Below, piece by piece: positions 45,023 to 54,230 of a stretch of DNA of 64,000 nucleotides. Each line of letters opens with the position of its first letter. Positions within the stretch are counted from its first letter, which is position 1. Both the position numbers and the translations under genes were made by a program. Under the pieces are notes generated by a model. That model had not been told where the DNA came from. It ran no database searches and worked only from the letters and a program-made list of their open reading frames with translations. The stretch is from Paracoccaceae bacterium (GTDB lineage Bacteria; Pseudomonadota; Alphaproteobacteria; Rhodobacterales; Rhodobacteraceae), in assembly GCA_003605175.1 (NCBI GenBank), contig QWDA01000003.1:256501-320500 (forward strand). The letters run 5' to 3'.

Positions 45023-45060
45023 CGATGGCTCTCCTGTACCGAGCAGCGCAAGCCGGGCGG

Positions 45061-45088
45061 GCGCCTGCCCGCCGGGACGGGCAGGCGC
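45061..45088 (+). terminator. Perfect hairpin after the permease gene
   Basis: GCGCCTGCCCG and CGGGCAGGCGC form an 11-bp stem with a 6-base loop, 39 bases after the permease stop. The right arm plus flank, ACGGGCAGGCGCTCGC (45077-45092), recurs as a direct repeat at 45185-45200. The rest of the 277-base gap before the esterase gene is GC-rich and shows no gene. Confidence 0.55.
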
Positions 45089-45299
45089 TCGCCCGGCGCC
45101 TTCGGCGCTATTCGGGCGTGGGCCACCGAACCGGCGTTGCGAGGGCGCCAGCCTGGTCGTGCCGGAGGCACGCCTCTGGCGTGACACGGGCAGGCGCTCG
45201 CACGGGCAGCCGTTGGGGCGCAACCAGTGGGCGATCCGCGGTTGCTTTTCGATCCCGCCCGTTCAAGTCTGGACGGAAATGCGATCCGGGAGGACGACC

Positions 45300-46937
45300 A
45301 TGAAGGCAGTTATGTTCACGGCCGCGGGGCTGGTCGCGGGGCTTGCCGCGACGGGGGCGCTTGCGGCGACCTGCGACGGGGCGGCGGGGCTCGCGGTGCC
45401 GGGCGTGACGCTCACGGGCGCGACACCGCAGCCGGCGGGCGAGGGGCTGCCGGCCCATTGCATCGTGACCGGCGAGATGGGGCGGCGGACCGGGGCGGAT
45501 GGCCGCGACTATGCGCTCCGCTTCGAGCTCCGTCTGCCCGACGACTGGTCGGGGCGGTTCCTGCACCAGTTCAACGGCGGCAACGATGGCGAGGTCAAGC
45601 CGGCGCTCGGCATGTGGAGCAACCTGCCCGAGGGCGCGGGGGCGCTCGCCCGCGGCATGGCGGTGGTGAGCTCGGACGCGGGCCATGACGGCGCGGCGAA
45701 CCCGGAGGACGGGCTGGCCGGCAGCAATGTCTTCGGACAGGATTTCGAGGCGCGGCGGATGTACGGCTATGGCGCGGTGGCGATGCTGCACCCCGCGGCG
45801 CTGGCGCTGACCGAGGCCTATTACGGGCGGAAGCCCGATTTCGTCTATGGCGCGGGCACCTCGAACGGCGGCCGCCACGCGATGGTGGCGGCGGAGCGGA
45901 TGCCCGAGGCGTTCGACGGGCTTCTGGCCGGGTATCCGGGGTTCAACCTGCCGCGCGCGGCACTCCAGCACGCGCTCGACGTGCAGAGCTTCCGCAAGGT
46001 CGGGCCGACGCTGGCCGAGAGCTTCACGACCGACGAGCTGGCTTTCGTGAGCCGCGCGATCGCCGCGGCCTGCGACGGGCTCGACGGGCTGGAGGACGGC
46101 ATGGTCTTCGACCTCGCGGGCTGCCAGGCGGCGTTCGACCCGGAGACGATGATCTGCGCCGAGGGGCAGAATTCGGACTGCCTGCCGGCGGCGAAGGTCG
46201 CGGCGCTGGAGACGATCCAGGCCGGGCCACGGGGCGCCGACGGCAAGGCGCTCTACTCGGACTGGGCCTGGGATCCGGGCATCGCCGCGGGGAACTGGCG
46301 GTTCTGGAAGCTCGAGAGCCCGGTGCCGCCCTGGGAGCACAAGCCGATCATCGCGGTGATGGGGGCGGGCTCGCTCGCGCAGGTCTTCACCACGCCGCCG
46401 ACGCCGGTGGAGGGGAGCCCCGACAAGCTCGAGGCCTTCCTGATGGGGTTCGACATTGCCGCCGAGGCGGGCAAGATCGACGCGGTTTCGGCGGCGTTTC
46501 CGGAGAGCGCGATGGAGGTGATGACACCGCCCGAGGCGGACAACCCGACGCTGGCGGGGATGCAGGCGGCGGGCGGCAAGCTGATCGTGTTCCACGGCCA
46601 GGCCGATCCGGTGTTCTCGATCCTCGACACGGTGGCCTGGTATGAGCGGCTTGGGGCGAACAACCCGGCCTCGGCGGAATTCGTGCGGTTCTATGCGATC
46701 CCGGGGATGCCCCATGGCCCGGGTGGCAACGCGGCGGACGAGGCGGATTTCCTCGGTGCGCTGATGGCCTGGGTCGAGGAGGGGAGGGCGCCGGGGGCGC
46801 TCATCGCGAAGGTCCGGCCCGACAATGAAGAGGCGGCGGCGAATGCCGGGGCGACGCGGCCCCTGTGCCCCTACCCCGGTTTCGCGACCTATTCGGGCGG
46901 CGATCCGGCCCTGGCGGAGAGCTTTGTCTGCAAGTGA
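45300..46937 (+). CDS. Secreted tannase/feruloyl-esterase family hydrolase
   Basis: 545 aa. Signal peptide ending ALAA near residue 23. The tannase fold is shown by RFLHQFNGGNDG, MAVVSSDAGHD and nucleophile motif GAGTSNGGRHAMVAAER (S188), Asp in FHGQADPVFS (D436) and His in GMPHGPGG (H472). The family CS-D-HC motif normally has Cys just before Ser and just after His, forming a disulfide; here they are T187 and G473, so that bond is lost. GGGAGGA lies 7 bases before the ATG. It probably hydrolyses aromatic or other esters in the periplasm or outside. Confidence 0.85.
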   Translation: MKAVMFTAAGLVAGLAATGALAATCDGAAGLAVPGVTLTGATPQPAGEGLPAHCIVTGEMGRRTGADGRDYALRFELRLPDDWSGRFLHQFNGGNDGEVKPALGMWSNLPEGAGALARGMAVVSSDAGHDGAANPEDGLAGSNVFGQDFEARRMYGYGAVAMLHPAALALTEAYYGRKPDFVYGAGTSNGGRHAMVAAERMPEAFDGLLAGYPGFNLPRAALQHALDVQSFRKVGPTLAESFTTDELAFVSRAIAAACDGLDGLEDGMVFDLAGCQAAFDPETMICAEGQNSDCLPAAKVAALETIQAGPRGADGKALYSDWAWDPGIAAGNWRFWKLESPVPPWEHKPIIAVMGAGSLAQVFTTPPTPVEGSPDKLEAFLMGFDIAAEAGKIDAVSAAFPESAMEVMTPPEADNPTLAGMQAAGGKLIVFHGQADPVFSILDTVAWYERLGANNPASAEFVRFYAIPGMPHGPGGNAADEADFLGALMAWVEEGRAPGALIAKVRPDNEEAAANAGATRPLCPYPGFATYSGGDPALAESFVCK

Positions 46938-47390
46938 TCAGGGGGCGAGCGGTTTCTTGAAGCCGGTATGCGAGGCCTCGTAGCCGAGGCTTTCGTAGAA
47001 GCGGCGGGCGCGGGTGCGGGTGGCGTTCGAGGTGAGCTGGACCAGCGTGCTGCCGGCCTCGCGGGCGCGGCGCTCGGCCTCGGCCATCATCGCGGCGCCG
47101 ATGCCCCGGCCGCGCAGGTCGGCGGCGACGCGGACGCTTTCGACCTGGGCGCGGCGGGTGGCGCGGAGCGAGAGCCCGGCGATCACGGTGAGCTGGAAGG
47201 TGGCGACGATGCGGCCGTCCTCTTCGCCGACGACGATGGCGTTGCCGCCCTGGGCGCGGATCTCGTCGAAGGCGGCGAGGTAGGGCGCCATGTCGTCGCT
47301 TTCGCGGCTGGCGCCGAGATGGTCGTCTTGCAGGAGGGCGATGATCGCGGGGAGGTCGTCCTGCATCGCGTCGCGGAAGGTGACGCTCAC
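46938..47390 (-). CDS. GNAT-family N-acetyltransferase
   Basis: 150 aa. [27 protein letters not shown] holds the R-G-x-G-I-G acetyl-CoA loop (about 84-110) and [20 protein letters not shown] the C-terminal motif B. The GTG start overlaps the trpF stop by 4 bases. In this position many relatives have trpB. Substrate unknown. Confidence 0.88.
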   Translation of the reverse strand: MSVTFRDAMQDDLPAIIALLQDDHLGASRESDDMAPYLAAFDEIRAQGGNAIVVGEEDGRIVATFQLTVIAGLSLRATRRAQVESVRVAADLRGRGIGAAMMAEAERRAREAGSTLVQLTSNATRTRARRFYESLGYEASHTGFKKPLAP

Positions 47391-48025
47391 GGGGCGGCTT
47401 CGAGGAAGGCGCGGATCAGGGCCTCGTCCTTCCGGCCGGGGGCGGATTCGACGCCGGAGGAGACGTCGACCTGGCGCGCGCCGGTGAGCGCCACGGCCTC
47501 GGCGAGGTTCCCGGGGGTGAGGCCGCCCGCCAGCATCCAGGGGCGGGCCCAGCGGCGGGCGGAGATCAGGCGCCAGTCGAAGGCGAGGCCGTTGCCGCCG
47601 GGGAGGGTGGCGCCTTTCGGCGGCCTGGCGTCGATCAGGAGCTGGTCGGCGACCGGGCTGTAGAGGTCGATCTTCGGCAGGTCCTCGGCCGAGGCGATGC
47701 CGATGGCCTTCATCACCGGCAGGCCGGTGCGGGCGCGGATCGCTGCCACCCGCTCGGGGCTCTCGGAGCCGTGGAGCTGGAGCATGTCGAGCGGCACCGT
47801 GGCGGTGATCGCGTCGAAGGTTTCGTCGTCGGCATCGACGGTGAGCGCGACCTTGGCGATGCCGGGCGGCACCTCGACGGCGAGCGCGCGGGCGGATTCG
47901 GGTGTGACGTGGCGCGGCGATTTCGGGAAGAAGACGAAGCCCAGATAGGCGGCGCCGGCCGCGGCCGCGGCGGCCACATGGCGCGGCTCGCGAAGGCCGC
48001 AGATCTTGACCCGTGTGGTGCCCAT
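47387..48025 (-). CDS. trpF: Phosphoribosylanthranilate isomerase
   Basis: 212 aa TIM barrel. [12 protein letters not shown] (catalytic Cys about 9), [38 protein letters not shown] and [16 protein letters not shown] (catalytic Asp) cover the family motifs. It catalyses the Amadori rearrangement in tryptophan synthesis. It lies 10 bases after lapA; trpB is not next to it in this window. Confidence 0.96.
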   Translation of the reverse strand: MGTTRVKICGLREPRHVAAAAAAGAAYLGFVFFPKSPRHVTPESARALAVEVPPGIAKVALTVDADDETFDAITATVPLDMLQLHGSESPERVAAIRARTGLPVMKAIGIASAEDLPKIDLYSPVADQLLIDARPPKGATLPGGNGLAFDWRLISARRWARPWMLAGGLTPGNLAEAVALTGARQVDVSSGVESAPGRKDEALIRAFLEAAP

Positions 48026-48035
48026 GTCGCGGGGC

Positions 48036-48395
48036 TTAGCGCGTTGCCGCGGCCCCGTCCAGAATGGCGAGGATGTCGTCGCCGCCCTTCGGCTCGGGAC
48101 CCTTGAGCTTCTTGACCTCGTGCTCGAGGCGCACCCGCTCGCGCTTTTCGGTGACCGCGACGGAGCGGTATTTGTACTCCCTCAGCCATTCCCAGACGAA
48201 GCCGAGCAGAACGCCGCCCACGAGCCCGCCGAAGAGGACGAGGAACAGGGGCAGCGTGACTTCCGGCGCGAAGCCCGCGAAGGCGGCGATCTCGTCGGGG
48301 AACAGCCGGATCGTGACCGGGCCGCGATTGGCGAGCGCCACGGTCAGGAGGCAGATCCCGAGCACGGCGAGGAAGGCGTAACGGATGTAGCGCAT
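48036..48395 (-). CDS. lapA: LapA-domain membrane protein
   Basis: 119 aa. Two membrane helices (about 5-22 and 47-67) around FPDEI...[13 protein letters not shown], then a cytoplasmic coiled-coil-like tail ([12 protein letters not shown]...LEHEVKKL). This is the lipopolysaccharide assembly protein A domain found next to ihfB in proteobacteria. It probably adjusts LPS synthesis with LapB-like partners. 9 bases from ihfB. Confidence 0.85.
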   Translation of the reverse strand: MRYIRYAFLAVLGICLLTVALANRGPVTIRLFPDEIAAFAGFAPEVTLPLFLVLFGGLVGGVLLGFVWEWLREYKYRSVAVTEKRERVRLEHEVKKLKGPEPKGGDDILAILDGAAATR

Positions 48396-48404
48396 GGGGG
48401 GAGA

Positions 48405-48686
48405 CTACTTCCCGTTCAGGCGGTCGCGCAAGAGCTTGCCGGTCTTGAAGAACGGCACGTGCTTCTCCTCGACATCGACCGCCTCGCCGGTGCGCGGATT
48501 GCGGCCGGTGCGGCCGTCGCGCTTCTTCACCGAGAACGCCCCGAACCCGCGAAGCTCCACCCTGTCACCCCGGGACATGGCGTTGATGATCTCTTCGAAG
48601 ATCGTGTTCACGATGCGCTCGACGTCGCGCTGATAGAGGTGCGGATTATCGTCCGCGATCTTCTGGATCAGCTCGGACCGGATCAT
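48405..48686 (-). CDS. ihfB: Integration host factor subunit beta
   Basis: 93 aa. [26 protein letters not shown] begins the HU/IHF fold; [26 protein letters not shown] contains the DNA-bending arm with the intercalating Pro. Start chosen at MIRSEL with GGGGGGAAA upstream; a longer frame lacks homology. It bends DNA as IHF together with IhfA. Confidence 0.95.
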   Translation of the reverse strand: MIRSELIQKIADDNPHLYQRDVERIVNTIFEEIINAMSRGDRVELRGFGAFSVKKRDGRTGRNPRTGEAVDVEEKHVPFFKTGKLLRDRLNGK

Positions 48687-48744
48687 CGAATTTCCCCCCG
48701 TGTCGTACTTTTTTGCCGCCCCTCGGGCGTGCCCAATTCCGGCG

Positions 48745-48773
48745 ACTATAGTCCGAATCGGAAAGTCGCGGAA
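48745..48773 (-). promoter_or_regulatory. Candidate promoter of ihfB-lapA-trpF
   Basis: Minus-strand TTCCGC (48768-48773), 17-base spacer, TATAGT (48745-48750), 59 bases before the ihfB ATG. The -10 box is good and the -35 weak. Confidence 0.4.
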
Positions 48774-48902
48774 TACGGGCCTTGCAACCATCTTTCTGAA
48801 TTTGGGTGGAAAATTGTGGATTTGGTGTCGAATTCGGGCGGCTCGGCGGGCTCTGGCCGATTGTCGGGCGATGCTGCGATGCGGCTAGGGGGGCCGATTC
48901 GG

Positions 48903-48939
48903 CGCGCGGCGGCCCGGATGCCGGGCGGCCGTCCGCGCG
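48903..48939 (-). terminator. Large GC hairpin after the autotransporter-like gene
   Basis: CGCGCGG pairs with CCGCGCG, and an inner CGGCC with GGCCG, in a 37-base hairpin 44 bases past the stop. The remainder of 48687-48982 shows only the ihfB promoter candidate. Confidence 0.5.
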
Positions 48940-48982
48940 GGGAGACGGGCGTCGGGCGTGACGGCGGTATCGACGGCCGTGC

Positions 48983-51502
48983 CTAGAACCGGTGCTCGAA
49001 GGCGAGGCGCATCGAGGTGGTCAGACGGTCGTCGATCCGGGTCAGGTCGAGGCTGGCCGCGCTGCGGCCGGTCCCGGTCCGGCCGTCTCCGGCGAGGGCC
49101 AGCCGCAGCCCGGCGCCACAGGATTGCGTGTCGGTCTCTCCACCGACATGGACACAGAGGAGCCGGGGCTCGGCCGAAAACCGCGCCGCGCCGAAGCCCG
49201 GCAGTCGGCCGGGCAGGTCGCGGCGGTATTCCAGCGCCAGCGCCAGTTCGCCGCGCTCGACGTCGCCGGGCTCTGCGCTGAGGTCGCTCTCGGTCAGGCC
49301 GAAGGCCGTCCCGGTGAACCGGGCTGTGCCGACATAGGCCCTTGCATAGCCAAGCGTGATCGAGGGCCAGAGCTCGTAACCGCCCATGTCCCAGGTGCCG
49401 GTTATGCCGCCGCCGGCGAGAACGCCGAGCGTGTCGTAGCGGCCCTGGAGCGCCAATGTGCCGTTGTCGAGGTCGAGATCCGAGCGCCCGGTATAGAGCG
49501 CGAGCCAGGCCTCGCCCACCGTTCGGTCGCCGAGCTGGCCGATGCCGTAGCCGCCGAAGGTCAGCGCGGTGCCGGTCTCGCTTCCCTCGAAGCTGCCCGC
49601 GACATCCTGGTGGTAGGCGTCGAGGCCGATGAAGGCGCCGAGCAGCGCGTCGTCCCGCATCCATTCCCAGGCAACGCGCCCGGTGACCGTGACCGCGCTC
49701 GCACCGTCGTCGCGCGTCGCGGCGTCGAAATCGCCGTAGACCAGGCGGCTCCTGCCCTCACCGAGCGGCTCCAGGCCGAAGAAGGCGGCCTGGCCGACCA
49801 CGCCGTCATCGTCGGCGCGGAACGTGCCGGTGCCGCCAAGCGGAACCCGCCGCGAGGCCAGGGCGCTGGTGGCGCCGTCCTGTTGGCGGTTGCGGTCGAG
49901 GATGAAGCGGGTGCGCGCCTCGCGCACCTGGCGCCGGGTCAGGTTTCCGGCCTGTTCGAGGCGGGTGGCGGCGTTGCCCCGGATGATCGCCTCGATCTCT
50001 TCCTTGTATTTCGCGAATTCGGTTGCGGGCGACCCGGTGTCGAGGATCACCGACCCCACGAGGTTGTCGTTGCCGGCCGCGTCCTGCGCGGCGCCCGCGG
50101 GGATCCGAACGGTCACCTGCTCGCCAAGGACCGGGTCGATGTCGAGGCTGTAATCCGCCCCCGCGCCCGAGAATCCGGTCAGCGTGCCGTTCGTCACCTG
50201 CACCTCGCCCGAGGTCAGCCCGGTGACCGAGGACGAGAAGGTCGCGGTCACGGTGAACGCGCTGGTGATCGTCGCGGGGGCGGAGAAGCTCACGGTCGGT
50301 GCGGCGGTGTCGGCCGTCCCGCCGATCGAGCCGCCACCGCCCAGGTTCCCGGCGGCGTCGGTATAGGACCCGGCCGCCACCGCCACGTCGAACGTGCCCT
50401 CGTAATCGGTGCCGGGGGTGAAGGTCGCGGTGTAGATCCTTGCGTCGCCGCCATCCACGGCAATGGCACCGAGCGTGCCCCCGCTTGTCGTGATGTCGCC
50501 ATCGGCGAAGCCCGCCGGTTCTTCGCTGAAGGTGAAGGTGATGGTGGCGGTTTCCCCCAGCTTGAGCGTCGTGGAGGACGCGGTGACCGCGAGGGTGGGC
50601 GCGACGGTGTCGTCGAATTCGACCGTGGCGCTGTCGCTCATCGGGGTGCCGTTCATCGTGCCGGTGATGGTCGCGGTGCCCTCGGCGGTTGCAGTCAGCG
50701 TGGCGGTGTAGGTGCCGTCGGCGTTGTCGGTCACCGAGGAGAGGGTTCCGTGGCTGGTCGACAGCACCACCGTTTCGCCGCCCTTGGAAAAGCTGTTGCC
50801 GAACTGGTCTTTCGCCTGCACCGTCACCGTCGCGCTGCTGGCCCCGTCGGGTTCGACCGTCGCGGGGGACGCGTCGATCGTCGAGTTGGCGGCATCGGCC
50901 GAAACGTCGAAGCCGACCAGGAGCGTCATGTAGAACTCGCCGGGCGGCGGCACGCTGAAGGTCACCGAGGACACGGTGGTGTTGTAGCGGGCGATGACGA
51001 AACCCTCGTTGGCCGCGATCGAAGTGGTCGAGGCCGCGGAGCCGTTGTTGTAGATGAAGCTGGTGCCGGGCGCGTGGGACTCGTACTCGATCTGGACCGC
51101 GGCGCCGAAGTTGAATGTCTTCAGCGTGGTGCTGTTGCCGAGCGAGGCGATCGAGACCGACGGGTTCTCGACCGGCGAGGCAAAGGTCAGGGTATAGGTG
51201 GCGCCGAGGCTTTCCTGGAGGGCTGTTGCGCTTGGCACCTTGTACTGGCTCGGGAAGGTGGTGGCCTGGTAGTGGGTGATCAGCGTGATCGGCTGGTCGG
51301 AGGTGATCGTGAAGGCCTGGCCGCCGATCGTGCCGGCGGCGGTGTAGGTGCCGGTCACCGTCAGGTCCTGCACCCAGAAGAACTCGGCACGGCCGGTGCC
51401 CGGCGCGATCAGCGCGGCGGCAAGGGCGGCGGAAGCGATCATGCGCGAACCGCGATGGCCCCGGAGCCAGGCGAGCGCAGCCCGTAACGTCCAAAGGATC
51501 AT
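48983..51502 (-). CDS. Autotransporter-like surface protein with bacterial Ig-like repeats
   Basis: 839 aa. A signal peptide (IASAALAAALIAPGTGRA; the start could be M1 or M21) is followed by a passenger with an N-terminal unassigned beta domain (about 40-205), an invasin-like Ig domain (ATVEPDGASSATVTVQAKDQFGNSF, DNADGTYTATLTATAEG), two further Ig-like repeats (APTLAVTASSTTLKLGETATITF; APTVSFSAPATITSAF) and an Arg-rich linker helix. The last about 270 residues look like an outer-membrane beta-barrel ending in Phe (MRLAFEHRF). Probably a surface adhesin. It sits between rpsA and ihfB, genes that are usually neighbours. Confidence 0.75.
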   Translation of the reverse strand: MILWTLRAALAWLRGHRGSRMIASAALAAALIAPGTGRAEFFWVQDLTVTGTYTAAGTIGGQAFTITSDQPITLITHYQATTFPSQYKVPSATALQESLGATYTLTFASPVENPSVSIASLGNSTTLKTFNFGAAVQIEYESHAPGTSFIYNNGSAASTTSIAANEGFVIARYNTTVSSVTFSVPPPGEFYMTLLVGFDVSADAANSTIDASPATVEPDGASSATVTVQAKDQFGNSFSKGGETVVLSTSHGTLSSVTDNADGTYTATLTATAEGTATITGTMNGTPMSDSATVEFDDTVAPTLAVTASSTTLKLGETATITFTFSEEPAGFADGDITTSGGTLGAIAVDGGDARIYTATFTPGTDYEGTFDVAVAAGSYTDAAGNLGGGGSIGGTADTAAPTVSFSAPATITSAFTVTATFSSSVTGLTSGEVQVTNGTLTGFSGAGADYSLDIDPVLGEQVTVRIPAGAAQDAAGNDNLVGSVILDTGSPATEFAKYKEEIEAIIRGNAATRLEQAGNLTRRQVREARTRFILDRNRQQDGATSALASRRVPLGGTGTFRADDDGVVGQAAFFGLEPLGEGRSRLVYGDFDAATRDDGASAVTVTGRVAWEWMRDDALLGAFIGLDAYHQDVAGSFEGSETGTALTFGGYGIGQLGDRTVGEAWLALYTGRSDLDLDNGTLALQGRYDTLGVLAGGGITGTWDMGGYELWPSITLGYARAYVGTARFTGTAFGLTESDLSAEPGDVERGELALALEYRRDLPGRLPGFGAARFSAEPRLLCVHVGGETDTQSCGAGLRLALAGDGRTGTGRSAASLDLTRIDDRLTTSMRLAFEHRF

Positions 51503-51622
51503 CGACAGCCACCATTCGTATTGCTGCCGGCGATATACGGGAGGGGCGGTTAACCGGGAATGAAATGCGATTGGCGCGGACCCGACCGCCGTTGCCGCGC
51601 CGAATTGCCGGTGCGAGGCGCC

Positions 51623-51663
51623 CGAAAAGAAAAGATCCCGCGGAGGTTGCCCCCCGCGGGATC
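51623..51663 (-). terminator. Intrinsic terminator of rpsA
   Basis: GATCCCGCGG pairs with CCGCGGGATC (10-bp stem, 10-base loop), followed on the minus strand by TTTTCTTTT. It lies 31 bases past the rpsA stop and separates rpsA from the autotransporter-like gene. Confidence 0.9.
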
Positions 51664-51694
51664 GTCTGTCTGTCGGTGGCCGATGCCGCCGGGC

Positions 51695-53371
51695 TTATTC
51701 GTCGCCCTTGAGCGCGGCGCCGAGGATGTCGCCGAGCGAGGCACCCGAGTCGGACGAGCCGTATTGTTCGACGGCTTCCTTCTCTTCGGCGATCTCGCGG
51801 GCCTTGATCGACAGGCCGAGGCGGCGGGTCTTCTGGTCCACGTTGGTGACGCGGACATCGACCTTGTCACCGACCTGGAAGCGCTCGGGGCGCTGCTCGG
51901 AGCGGTCGCGCGACAGGTCGGAGCGGCGGATGAAGGACTTGGCGCCCTCGTATTCCACCTCGATGCCGCCATCCTCGATCGCTGTCACGGTGACGGTGAT
52001 GATCGAGCCGCGCTTCACGCCCTCGGTGGCACCGGTGAACGAATCGTCGAGCGCCTTGATCGAGAGCGAGATCCGCTCCTTGTCGGTGTCGACTTCGGTC
52101 ACCACGGCCTGGACGACATCGCCCTTGCGGTAGTTCTGGATCGCCTCTTCGCCGCGCTGGTCCCAGCTGAGGTCGGAGAGGTGCACCATGCCGTCGATGT
52201 CGTGCTCGAGGCCGACGAACAGACCGAATTCGGTGATGTTCTTGACCTCGCCCTCGACCTTCGTGCCCTCGGGATGGGTCTCGGCGAAGACTTCCCACGG
52301 GTTGCGCATGGTCTGCTTCAGGCCGAGCGAGACGCGCCGCTTGGCGGTGTCGATCTCGAGCACCATCACGTCGACTTCCTGGGAGGTCGACACGATCTTG
52401 CCTGGATGGACGTTCTTCTTGGTCCAGCTCATCTCGGAGACGTGGACCAGGCCCTCGACACCGGCTTCCAGCTCCACGAAGGCGCCGTAATCGGTGATGT
52501 TGGTCACGCGGCCCTTGTGGACAGACCCCAGCGGGAACTTGCCCTCGACCGAATCCCACGGATCGTCCTGCAGCTGCTTCATGCCGAGCGAGATGCGGTG
52601 GGTTTCCTTGTTGATCTTGATGACCTGGACCTTGAGGGTCTCGCCGATCGACAGGATCTCGGAGGGGTGGTTGACGCGGCGCCAGGCCATGTCGGTGACG
52701 TGCAGGAGCCCGTCGACACCGCCGAGATCCACGAAGGCGCCGTATTCGGTGATGTTCTTCACCACGCCGTCGACCGCCTGGCCTTCGGTGAGGTTGCCGA
52801 TCACCTCGGCGCGCTGCTCGGCGCGGCTCTCTTCGAGGATCGCGCGGCGCGAGACCACGATATTGCCGCGGCGGCGGTCCATCTTGAGGATCTGGAACGG
52901 CTGCTTGAGGCCCATGAGCGGGCCGGCGTCGCGCACCGGGCGGACATCGACCTGGGAGCCGGGCAGGAACGCCACGGCGCCGCCGAGATCGACGGTGAAG
53001 CCGCCCTTGACCCGGCCGAAGATCGCACCCTCGACGCGGTTCTCGTCGGCATAGGCCTTTTCGAGCCGGTCCCAGGCCTCTTCGCGGCGGGCCTTGTCAC
53101 GGCTGATCACGGCCTCGCCACGGGCGTTCTCGACCCGGTCGAGATAGACCTCGACCTCGTCGCCGACGGCGATCTTCGGGCTTTCGCCGGGATCGGTGAA
53201 TTCCTTGAGGTCGACGCGGCCTTCCATCTTGTAGCCGACGTCGATGATGGCTTGCCCCGCCTCGACGGCGATGACCTTGCCCTTGACCACCGAACCCTCG
53301 TCCGGCGTGTCGATCTCGAAGCTTTCGTTCAGGAGGGCTTCGAATTCCTCCATGGTCGCTTTAGCGCACAT
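51695..53371 (-). CDS. rpsA: 30S ribosomal protein S1
   Basis: 558 aa with six S1 OB-fold repeats; repeats 3 to 5 are the clearest (VVKNITEYGAFVDLGGVDGLLH, RVTNITDYGAFVELEAGVEGLVH, EVKNITEFGLFVGLEHDIDGMVH, each about 20 residues of a 70-residue unit). It binds mRNA for initiation on the 30S subunit. The start is the ATG of MCAKATMEEFEAL. Confidence 0.97.
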   Translation of the reverse strand: MCAKATMEEFEALLNESFEIDTPDEGSVVKGKVIAVEAGQAIIDVGYKMEGRVDLKEFTDPGESPKIAVGDEVEVYLDRVENARGEAVISRDKARREEAWDRLEKAYADENRVEGAIFGRVKGGFTVDLGGAVAFLPGSQVDVRPVRDAGPLMGLKQPFQILKMDRRRGNIVVSRRAILEESRAEQRAEVIGNLTEGQAVDGVVKNITEYGAFVDLGGVDGLLHVTDMAWRRVNHPSEILSIGETLKVQVIKINKETHRISLGMKQLQDDPWDSVEGKFPLGSVHKGRVTNITDYGAFVELEAGVEGLVHVSEMSWTKKNVHPGKIVSTSQEVDVMVLEIDTAKRRVSLGLKQTMRNPWEVFAETHPEGTKVEGEVKNITEFGLFVGLEHDIDGMVHLSDLSWDQRGEEAIQNYRKGDVVQAVVTEVDTDKERISLSIKALDDSFTGATEGVKRGSIITVTVTAIEDGGIEVEYEGAKSFIRRSDLSRDRSEQRPERFQVGDKVDVRVTNVDQKTRRLGLSIKAREIAEEKEAVEQYGSSDSGASLGDILGAALKGDE

Positions 53372-53460
53372 GTATAGATCGTTTCCTTTTCATCGTTTGC
53401 TGGCCGTGCGGTTGTCTCCGCCGGTCTTCGGGTTGGTCCTTCGACGGCACGGGGCCCGGG

Positions 53461-53492
53461 AAAAACAACAAGGGCCGGTTGAAACCGACCCT
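53461..53492 (-). terminator. Intrinsic terminator of cmk
   Basis: Minus strand: AGGGTCGGTT pairs with AACCGGCCCT (tip opened to a 6-base loop), then TGTTGTTTTT. It separates the aroA-cmk transcript from rpsA. Confidence 0.85.
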
Positions 53493-53624
53493 GCCCTGGT
53501 TCCCGTCTTGGCTGTAACCGCCGCTTCGACGGGGCGGTCTATAGTGTACCGGGGCCGGTACGGCAAGCCCTGGCGGCCTGGTGCCGGTTGCGCCGTCGCG
53601 GTGGAGGCTTGCCCGATGAAGGAG

Positions 53625-54230
53625 CTACAGACGGGCGGCCACCAGCGCGATCGCCTGCGCCAGCGCGTCCTCGATGCTGAGTTCGGTGGTGTCGAGGGTG
53701 ATTGCGTCCTCGGCCGGTTTCAGCGGTGCCGAGGCGCGGGCCTGGTCGCGGGCGTCGCGTTCGCGGAGCTCGGCGAGGACCTCGGCTTCGGAGCGGGTGT
53801 CGCCCTTGGCGGTCAGTTCCAGCCAGCGGCGATGGGCGCGGACCGCGTCGGAGGCGGTGACGTAGAGCTTCACCGGCGCGTCGGGGCAGATCACCGTGCC
53901 GATGTCGCGGCCGTCGAGCACTGCGCCGCCGGCGCGGGATGCGAAGGCGCGCTGGAAATCGACGAGGGCGCTCCTGACCTCGGGCAGCGCCGCCACGCGG
54001 GAGGCGGCCTGGGCCACCTCGGCGCCGCGCAGGTCGTCGCCCTCGAGGTCTTCGCGGCGGAGCGCGCGGGCGGCCTCGGCCGGGTCCTCGCCCGCCAGGT
54101 GGCGCCGCCCGACCGCGCGGTAGAGGAGGCCGGTGTCGAGATGGGCGAAGCCGAAGCGCGCGGCCAGGGCCCGGGCGATGGTGCCCTTGCCCGAAGCGGC
54201 GGGGCCGTCGATGGCGACAGTGAAGCTCAC
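53625..54230 (-). CDS. cmk: Cytidylate kinase
   Basis: 201 aa. P-loop [17 protein letters not shown] (about 7-23), [30 protein letters not shown] and [14 protein letters not shown] are the Cmk motifs. It phosphorylates CMP and dCMP. The start is a GTG (SFTVAIDG follows) overlapping the preceding stop by 4 bases; upstream residues in the frame have no family match. Confidence 0.95.
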   Translation of the reverse strand: MSFTVAIDGPAASGKGTIARALAARFGFAHLDTGLLYRAVGRRHLAGEDPAEAARALRREDLEGDDLRGAEVAQAASRVAALPEVRSALVDFQRAFASRAGGAVLDGRDIGTVICPDAPVKLYVTASDAVRAHRRWLELTAKGDTRSEAEVLAELRERDARDQARASAPLKPAEDAITLDTTELSIEDALAQAIALVAARL

